From positions 1 to 22,108 of IMG/VR virus record IMGVR_UViG_3300026263_000019: a DNA stretch of 22,108 nucleotides; one strand, given 5' to 3'. Numbering within the stretch: the stretch's first letter is position 1; each line of letters opens with the position of its first letter. This stretch comes from a virus. Below the pieces are notes generated by a model. The model was not told the origin of the DNA. It saw only the letters and a list, made by a program, of their open reading frames with translations, and did no database searches. Below are positions 17,870-22,108 of the stretch, one piece after another. The position numbers were made by a program, and so were the translations under genes.

Positions 17870-17872
17870 ATA
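17865..17872 (+). promoter_or_regulatory. Candidate T4-like late promoter (GATAAATA)
   Basis: GATAAATA fits the NATAAATA late-promoter form. It overlaps the TAA stop of the oxygenase gene and lies 37 bases before the gp13 start, in the largest gap of the middle of the window. The ten bases ATAAATACAT are identical to those at the 15024 site. It would drive the neck and terminase genes, which are late functions in T4. Confidence 0.6.
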
Positions 17873-17909
17873 CATTAGATAATAATAATCAATTTGTAGG
17901 AATCTTATC

Positions 17910-18653
17910 ATGGCAAAACCTCAAACTCGGATACAACTTAAAGAATATTGCCTTAGACAATTAGGCTCCCCAGTCATAGAAATCAATGTAGATGATGATC
18001 AATTGGAAGATAGAATTGACGAAGCTATTCAAGTCTACAATGATTATCATTATGATGGTTCTGAAAAGTTATATTTAAAGCACATAATTACACAGGATGA
18101 TATCGACAATGAATATCTTACTGTGGGTGATGAAACGATTAGTGTCATCAAAGCATTTCCCATAGATTCATCAACTGGGAATATCAATATGTTTGATGTA
18201 AGATATCAATTAAGATTGAATGATATATTTGATTTAAGTAAGCAGAAGTTGGGCGGATATACCTTAGCAATGCAACATTTAGATTTAATAGAAAACCTTT
18301 TTAATCAATCTCCTTCATTTAGATTTAATAGACACACAGATAAATTGTATCTGGATATCGATTGGGATAAAGAATTAACCGTCGGTAAATATTTGTTATT
18401 TGAAACTTACAGGAGACTTGATCCCGAAATATATACCGACGCTTACAATGATTTGTGGTTAAAAAAATATATAACATCTTTATTTAAAAGACAATGGGGA
18501 TCCAATTTATTAAAATTTGAAGGTATACAATTACCTGGTGGAACTACTTTAAATGGTAGACAAATCTTTGATGATGCGGTAACGGAATTGCAAATGTTAG
18601 ATGATGAAATCTTTACGAAGTTTCAGTTGCCTGATGATTTTATGACAGGATAA
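17910..18653 (+). CDS. gp13: Neck protein, T4 gp13 homologue
   Basis: A 247-residue homologue of T4 gp13, which with gp14 forms the neck joining the filled head to the tail. Recognisable blocks are RIQLKEYCLRQLGSPVIEIN with DDDQLEDRIDEAIQVYNDYHYDGSEK at the N-terminus, and the central DAYNDLWLKKYITSLFKRQW followed by GSNLLKFEGIQLPGG. These are the most conserved parts of gp13 in marine T4-like phages. It is shorter than T4 gp13 (309 residues). It is the first gene after the candidate late promoter at 17865. Gene order 13-(small gene)-14-15-16 agrees with T4 and supports the call. Confidence 0.9.
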   Translation: MAKPQTRIQLKEYCLRQLGSPVIEINVDDDQLEDRIDEAIQVYNDYHYDGSEKLYLKHIITQDDIDNEYLTVGDETISVIKAFPIDSSTGNINMFDVRYQLRLNDIFDLSKQKLGGYTLAMQHLDLIENLFNQSPSFRFNRHTDKLYLDIDWDKELTVGKYLLFETYRRLDPEIYTDAYNDLWLKKYITSLFKRQWGSNLLKFEGIQLPGGTTLNGRQIFDDAVTELQMLDDEIFTKFQLPDDFMTG

Positions 18654-18654
18654 T

Positions 18655-18855
18655 ATGAAATCATTCCAAGAATTTATAGATGAAGCGATTAAGTTGCCCA
18701 TAGAAGTGGGAGATGTAGTTCTCGGTGGAAAATTTAAAAATAAGAGAATTGTAGTAAAAGATATTGGAGAAAATGAAAAAGGTGATATTACTATTAATGG
18801 TAAACCAATTCTAAGAGTTAGAATAACAGACAAAAAGGCTGACGATGCCGACTAG
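18655..18855 (+). CDS. Small protein with capsid-targeting-like N-terminus
   Basis: A 66-residue protein beginning MKSFQEFIDEAIKLPIEVG. In T4, internal head proteins such as IPI begin with a capsid-targeting sequence MKTYQEFIAEA, which the prohead protease gp21 cuts after Glu in (L/I)xE. Here FIDE|A matches both the shape and the cleavage rule. The rest (GDVVLGGKFKNKRIVVKDIG...ILRVRIT) looks like a small five-stranded SH3/KOW-like barrel with a basic patch, which could bind DNA or protein. It is set between gp13 and gp14: it starts one base after the gp13 stop and overlaps gp14 by 11 bases. It is a candidate internal or head-packaged protein. Family function is unknown to me. Confidence 0.7.
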   Translation: MKSFQEFIDEAIKLPIEVGDVVLGGKFKNKRIVVKDIGENEKGDITINGKPILRVRITDKKADDAD

Positions 18856-19690
18856 TAATTATTTTCAAAAATTTGATCATATTAATGAACAAAATCTTCT
18901 TCAGGATTTAATGGTGGAGTCTATTCAAATTTTTGGGCATGAAACATCTTATCTACCTAGAACAAAAAATAATGTAGATAATATATTTGGTGAAGATCCA
19001 ACTTCGTCCTTTGATTCAGCATATCCTATAGAAATGTATATTAAGAATACTGATGGATTTGAAGGTGAAGGCGCATTTGTTGGTAGATTTGGATTAGAAA
19101 TTAGAGAACAAATAACATTTACTGTTGCGAGACGTACCTGGGATGGACAAGGAATATCTGATAGACCTTTAGAAGGGGATTTAATTTGGATGCCTCTAAC
19201 AAGTAAGTTATTTGAAATTCAATTTGTTGAGCACCAGGCTGTCTTCTATCAAATGGGAAAACTTCCTGTTTATGATTTATCTTGTGAATTGTTTGAGTAT
19301 AGTGATGAAGATATTGATACAGGTATAAAAGCTATAGATCAAGTAGAAATTGATAACGCTTATTCTGTAGAATATGTATATTCTGCTAATTCGGGTGTTT
19401 TTACAACTGATGAAATAGTTACTGGTACTAACTCTAGAGCAACAGCAACGGTATTACAATTATCGACATCAGGCTCAGAGAGCATTATAAGATTAACAAA
19501 TATTGTTGGAACGTTTAGTGCTACGGAACAAATTACAGGCGGCACTTCAGGTACAACAGCAAATTTAAGTTCAACTGCAACAGAGTTTGCAGGTGATAAT
19601 AGTACTGCTAATAATAAAACAATACAGACAACAGCGGATGGCATCATTGATTTTACCGAAGGAAATCCATTTAGTGAAGGATCATTTTAA
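18845..19690 (+). CDS. gp14: Neck protein, T4 gp14 homologue (with extra C-terminal domain)
   Basis: A 281-residue homologue of T4 gp14, partner of gp13 in the neck. Supporting blocks are MPTSNYFQKFDHINEQNLLQDL at the start, then SIQIFGHETSYLPRT, LEIREQITFTVARRTW and EGDLIWMPLTSKLFEIQFVE, all at positions expected for gp14, with gp15 following directly. Residues about 174-245 form an additional beta-rich module (TDEIVTG...ATVLQL...FSATEQITGGTSGTTANLSS), which resembles modules in gp8 and the DUF4815 protein of this window. The last ~30 residues end in GNPFSEGSF. Start at ATG 18845, inside the end of the small gene before; its stop overlaps the gp15 start as TAATG. Confidence 0.88.
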   Translation: MPTSNYFQKFDHINEQNLLQDLMVESIQIFGHETSYLPRTKNNVDNIFGEDPTSSFDSAYPIEMYIKNTDGFEGEGAFVGRFGLEIREQITFTVARRTWDGQGISDRPLEGDLIWMPLTSKLFEIQFVEHQAVFYQMGKLPVYDLSCELFEYSDEDIDTGIKAIDQVEIDNAYSVEYVYSANSGVFTTDEIVTGTNSRATATVLQLSTSGSESIIRLTNIVGTFSATEQITGGTSGTTANLSSTATEFAGDNSTANNKTIQTTADGIIDFTEGNPFSEGSF

Positions 19691-20679
19691 TGTTAGGACA
19701 ATACTGGTATCACGGCTTAGTAAGAAAATATGTAGCTGTATTCGGAACACTGTTTAATGATATCTATGTTAAGAGGAGAAACAGTTCTGATGATGTAATA
19801 GAAACGATTAAAATCCCCTTAGCTTACGGCCCTAAACAGAAATTCTTAGCTAGAATTTCTGGCGACGAAAATTTAGATAAAAAAGTGGGGATGCAATTGC
19901 CGAGGATGGGCTTCGATATGACTTCAATGTCTTATAGTCCCGAGAGAATGTTGCATCCCCTCCATAACAGGACAGCTCAATATAAAGGGGAAACTGGTAG
20001 AGTTAGAAGTCCAGTTCCGTATGATTTTGCATTTGCTCTAAATATCTATGTAAAAAATGCAGACGACGGTACACAGATTATAGAACAAATTTTACCATTT
20101 TTTCAACCGGACTTCACCGTAACTATTAATGCTCTTCCAACGATGGGTATAAAAATAGATTTACCTATTATTTTGGGAGGTGTTAATCTTGAGGATTCGT
20201 ATGAGGGCGATTTTCAATCTCGAAGAGCTCTAATATGGACGATGGATTTTACAATTAGAGGATACTTGTATCCGAATATTAAAGGTAAAGGTTTTGGTGA
20301 TGGTAGTGATAATGAAGCAACTAAACTCATTCGAACATCTATTATAAATTTTCATATAGTACCGAATGTTGCACAAGTTTCGGAAGATCCAGAATATATT
20401 GTATCTGAATCAGATAATGCTTTCGGTATAAGATCATATATGGTAAATGAAGAAGATTCTTCCAAATTTGTTGCAGAAGGATCAGCTGATAGAAACTTAA
20501 GAGATGGAATAGTATCACGTATAACAGGAACAGTTGGTAATGTGCCTATGTCAGATGAATATGATATAACAGAAACACGAGACTTTTTCGCTGAGGGAAT
20601 AGATTATGACCCAGTAACAGGTTTAGATACTCGTGCGCCGAGTTTAGATGTTCAGGCACTAGGAAATAAAAATTTATGA
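19690..20679 (+). CDS. gp15: Proximal tail sheath stabiliser, T4 gp15 homologue
   Basis: A 329-residue homologue of T4 gp15, the hexameric terminator that caps the tail tube and sheath and joins the tail to the neck. It begins MLGQYWYHGLVRKYVAVFGTLF (T4 MFGYFYNSSFRRYATLMGDLF), has IKIPLAYGPKQKFLARI (T4 IRVPITYASKEHFMMKL), and contains the diagnostic IIEQILPFFQPDFTVTIN (T4 IVEQILPYFQPHFNTTM). SRRALIWTMDFTIRGYLYP matches T4 SRRRIEWSLTFEVNGWMYP. About 55 residues longer than T4 gp15, mainly at the C-terminus. It is translationally coupled to gp14 by a one-base TAATG overlap. Confidence 0.95.
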   Translation: MLGQYWYHGLVRKYVAVFGTLFNDIYVKRRNSSDDVIETIKIPLAYGPKQKFLARISGDENLDKKVGMQLPRMGFDMTSMSYSPERMLHPLHNRTAQYKGETGRVRSPVPYDFAFALNIYVKNADDGTQIIEQILPFFQPDFTVTINALPTMGIKIDLPIILGGVNLEDSYEGDFQSRRALIWTMDFTIRGYLYPNIKGKGFGDGSDNEATKLIRTSIINFHIVPNVAQVSEDPEYIVSESDNAFGIRSYMVNEEDSSKFVAEGSADRNLRDGIVSRITGTVGNVPMSDEYDITETRDFFAEGIDYDPVTGLDTRAPSLDVQALGNKNL

Positions 20680-20689
20680 GAGGTAAGCG

Positions 20690-21136
20690 ATGCAAGATTA
20701 TGATCCGATTGATAAACCACTATCACCTAAAGACGTAGATGATAAATTGAATGAAGTTTTTGAAATAGCTCCAGTGGTAGAAAAAGTACCAGTAGAAAGA
20801 GTTACACCTAAAAAAACAGATGACGAAGATTCAGATACTGATTTTCAGTACACAAGAGAAAATCTGTATAATATAATAGAGAGAGGTTCCGACGCCATGG
20901 AAGGCCTACTTGAGATTGCTAGGGAAACAGAACATCCTAGAGCATATGAAGTAGTGGGTCAATTGATCGATAAGTTAACTAATGCAAATAAAGAACTTAT
21001 TGGTTTACATAAAACGATGCAAACAGTGAAGGAGGATTTGATAAAGTCACCGACAAATGTAACAAATGCGTTATTTGTGGGTAGCACGGCAGATCTTCAG
21101 AAACTTTTAAAACAAAATAAGGAAACGAAAAAGTAA
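20690..21136 (+). CDS. gp16: Small terminase subunit, T4 gp16 homologue
   Basis: A 148-residue homologue of T4 gp16, the small terminase subunit that regulates DNA packaging by the large subunit gp17. The acidic N-terminus is followed by a central helical hairpin, residues about 55-110 (RENLYNIIERGSDAMEGLLE...RAYEVVGQLIDKLTNANKELIGLHKTM), matching the T4 coiled-coil core ([28 protein letters not shown]). Then NALFVGSTADLQKLL matches T4 NATVFMGSPTELM. GAGAGG lies seven bases before the ATG. It is slightly shorter than T4 gp16 (164). An open stretch in the +1 frame follows the stop at once (see the feature at 21111). Confidence 0.92.
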   Translation: MQDYDPIDKPLSPKDVDDKLNEVFEIAPVVEKVPVERVTPKKTDDEDSDTDFQYTRENLYNIIERGSDAMEGLLEIARETEHPRAYEVVGQLIDKLTNANKELIGLHKTMQTVKEDLIKSPTNVTNALFVGSTADLQKLLKQNKETKK

Positions 21137-21221
21137 GAATGCCAGGATAGAAGAATCCGAAATACCACGAATAAAACTGTTAGAAAAGCTGGAAGAGCAA
21201 ATCGCTAACAACAGGCACTAA
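21111..21221 (+). other. Open +1-frame stretch after gp16, possible extension or tiny gene
   Basis: In the +1 frame relative to gp16, a 36-codon open stretch crosses the gp16 stop and encodes a plausible amphipathic helix (RIEESEIPRIKLLEKLEEQI) before TAA at 21219. It has no ATG, GTG or TTG start. It could be a +1 frameshift extension of gp16 at AAG-T-AAG (21131-21137), a one-base assembly error, or remains of an older C-terminus. Confidence 0.25.
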
Positions 21222-21285
21222 AAATACTTTTCGAGATATTACGACTGATAAAGTCGAAATGAAATAACAGTTAAGAAAGGCAGAT
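21137..21285. other. Longest gap in the window (149 bases)
   Basis: No normal gene fits here. It holds the +1-frame stretch described above, a weak hairpin (CGACT, loop GATAA, AGTCG at 21242-21256) without a T-run, and the strong ribosome binding site GAAAGG at 21275-21280 for the next gene. I see no NATAAATA motif. The change from wall-to-wall packing marks a junction between the neck/terminase block and the membrane-protein pair. Confidence 0.5.
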
Positions 21286-21630
21286 TTGGAACAATTATTC
21301 ACAATCGATGAATTCATTATGATAGGACTAGTCCTATTTTCATCATTTTGGATTTTTCTATTTAATTACAGGCAAGACAATAAGGATAAGTATGCCGGAC
21401 ATTGGGGATTGATAGTTTTAGACCTATTCATTAATATGGGTATGTCGGCAACTGGATATCTGCTAATATCTATTGTATTCCAAAACGTTCCACAAATAGC
21501 AGCGTATGAAAGTTATAGATATCCCATAGGATATTTGTTTGGGCTTACTTCTAATGTAAGTATACCGATTGTTCTCAAGTGGTTTCAGCAACAAATCACT
21601 AAGAAATTAAACGACGCAGGAAAGAAGTGA
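21286..21630 (+). CDS. Three-helix membrane protein, holin-like
   Basis: A 114-residue protein with three hydrophobic segments: residues about 9-27 (DEFIMIGLVLFSSFWIFLF), 41-65 (GLIVLDLFINMGMSATGYLLISIVF) and 79-98 (YPIGYLFGLTSNVSIPIVLKWF). A polar hinge separates the first two, and the C-terminus is basic (QQQITKKLNDAGKK). Size, number of helices and the tail fit a class I-type or LydA-like holin, which makes the inner-membrane hole for lysis, but no family signature is certain. TTG start at 21286, supported by GAAAGG five bases upstream; the first in-frame ATG would lie inside helix 1. It may overlap the following cytochrome-like gene (if that starts at GTG 21627) and is otherwise 8 bases from it. 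An alternative is a membrane partner of the haem protein. Confidence 0.6.
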   Translation: MEQLFTIDEFIMIGLVLFSSFWIFLFNYRQDNKDKYAGHWGLIVLDLFINMGMSATGYLLISIVFQNVPQIAAYESYRYPIGYLFGLTSNVSIPIVLKWFQQQITKKLNDAGKK

Positions 21631-21638
21631 GGAAGATA

Positions 21639-22079
21639 ATGGCAGATCAAAACAAAAAATATGAAGCGGGTGAACAAGAATTAAAAGTGATGGAACCTGT
21701 AAAAGAAATAGAAATTGAGACTAAGGATATAGTAGCCACAAGCAAATTATGGATTTACATAATTATTGGATTATTGGTATATATGATGTTTTTTATTATC
21801 CCAGAGATTGATGAAAAAGTCACATGGATGGAAAAAGACTTAAACTCTGTATTGGTACAATCTGAAAGATTTAAGAAGTCAACAAGAGTGTTTGCGAAGG
21901 ATCATCAATGTGCTTCATGCCACTTGAGTCCTGATTATCTTCTTCATAATTTACTTATGAAGTATCCTAGTTTTTCTGACATAAAAGCATTTATGGCGGT
22001 CGGACATCAGAGATATTTCACAATGACCTCACCGATACCAGATGAACAATTATTAGATGTATATCGAGCGTTACAATGA
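21639..22079 (+). CDS. Membrane-anchored cytochrome c-like protein (CxxCH)
   Basis: A 146-residue protein. Residues 1-36 are charged and probably cytoplasmic; residues 37-55 are one membrane helix (LWIYIIIGLLVYMMFFIIP); the rest would be periplasmic. FAKDHQCASCHLSPDYLL contains C91, C94 and H95, the CxxCH haem c attachment motif. About 34 residues later FTMTSPIPDEQLLDVYRALQ offers M129 as a possible axial ligand, followed by the (S/P)DEQ..DV...L C-terminal helix typical of class I cytochromes c. The domain is compact: the His-Met distance is shorter than in cytochrome c551. ATG 21639 is preferred, with GAGG six bases upstream; GTG 21627 is also possible. A haem-binding electron carrier at the outer face of the inner membrane is the best reading. 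A zinc or disulfide motif in a spanin-like protein is the main alternative. Confidence 0.72.
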   Translation: MADQNKKYEAGEQELKVMEPVKEIEIETKDIVATSKLWIYIIIGLLVYMMFFIIPEIDEKVTWMEKDLNSVLVQSERFKKSTRVFAKDHQCASCHLSPDYLLHNLLMKYPSFSDIKAFMAVGHQRYFTMTSPIPDEQLLDVYRALQ

Positions 22080-22108
22080 TAATGGTAGGTAAAGTTTTCA
22101 TTGCACTA
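22076..22108 (+). CDS. Start of a further gene (3' partial)
   Basis: ATG 22076 overlaps the preceding TGA as ATGA, the same coupling used elsewhere in this window, and opens a frame MIMVGKVFIAL that runs off the end. A second ATG lies at 22082. Eleven codons are too few to name it. T4 order would predict the large terminase gp17, but these residues do not resemble the T4 gp17 start. Confidence 0.35.
   Translation, partial: MIMVGKVFIAL

Noticed and set aside
21639-22079. Inner-membrane spanin next to a holin
   Set aside because: The single N-terminal helix fits, but the CxxCH motif, the later Met and the cytochrome-like C-terminal helix fit a haem protein better. Kept as the alternative.

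Overview
The window is a contiguous piece of a tailed phage of the T4-like myovirus type. All genes lie on the + strand, are tightly packed (overlaps or gaps of a few bases), and the DNA is AT-rich. Homologues of T4 baseplate wedge protein gp8 and of gp13, gp14, gp15 and gp16 can be recognised by their own sequence and, for 13-14-15-16, by the T4 gene order. A DUF4815-type giant structural protein, cyanophage-style fibre sequences and NATAAATA late-promoter motifs point to the marine branch of these phages (relatives of cyanophages and pelagiphages). No photosynthesis gene is present. A membrane-anchored cytochrome c-like gene suggests a respiring Gram-negative host, but the host cannot be fixed from this window.

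Layout: (1) 1-9955, baseplate and tail-tip structural genes: a 5'-truncated structural protein with a duplicated domain, an enlarged gp8, and a 2043-residue DUF4815 protein. (2) 9948-15028, a small coiled-coil protein, a fibre protein, and two tandem paralogues whose C-terminal parts are built from an octapeptide of the form (I/F)YSxx(F/Y)xG. (3) 15062-17869, an accessory cassette behind a candidate late promoter: an unknown charged protein, a GT-A-like glycosyltransferase, a 2OG-Fe(II) oxygenase-like protein with an altered iron motif, and a canonical 2OG-Fe(II) oxygenase. (4) 17910-21136, behind a second candidate late promoter: gp13, a small protein with a capsid-targeting-type N-terminus, gp14, gp15 and the small terminase gp16. 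(5) 21137-22108, where T4 would have the large terminase gene 17: a short gap, a three-helix membrane protein resembling a holin, a membrane-anchored protein with a CxxCH haem-attachment motif, and the first codons of one more gene.

Two systems deserve attention. First, Tyr/Ser/Gly repeat fibres sit directly next to a glycosyltransferase and two hydroxylase-like enzymes, which suggests hydroxylation and/or glycosylation of the virion fibres. Second, a phage-encoded cytochrome c-like protein is translationally linked to a holin-like membrane protein at the 16/17 junction, which suggests interference with host respiration or with the membrane potential during infection. Both functional links are inferences from sequence motifs and gene order.
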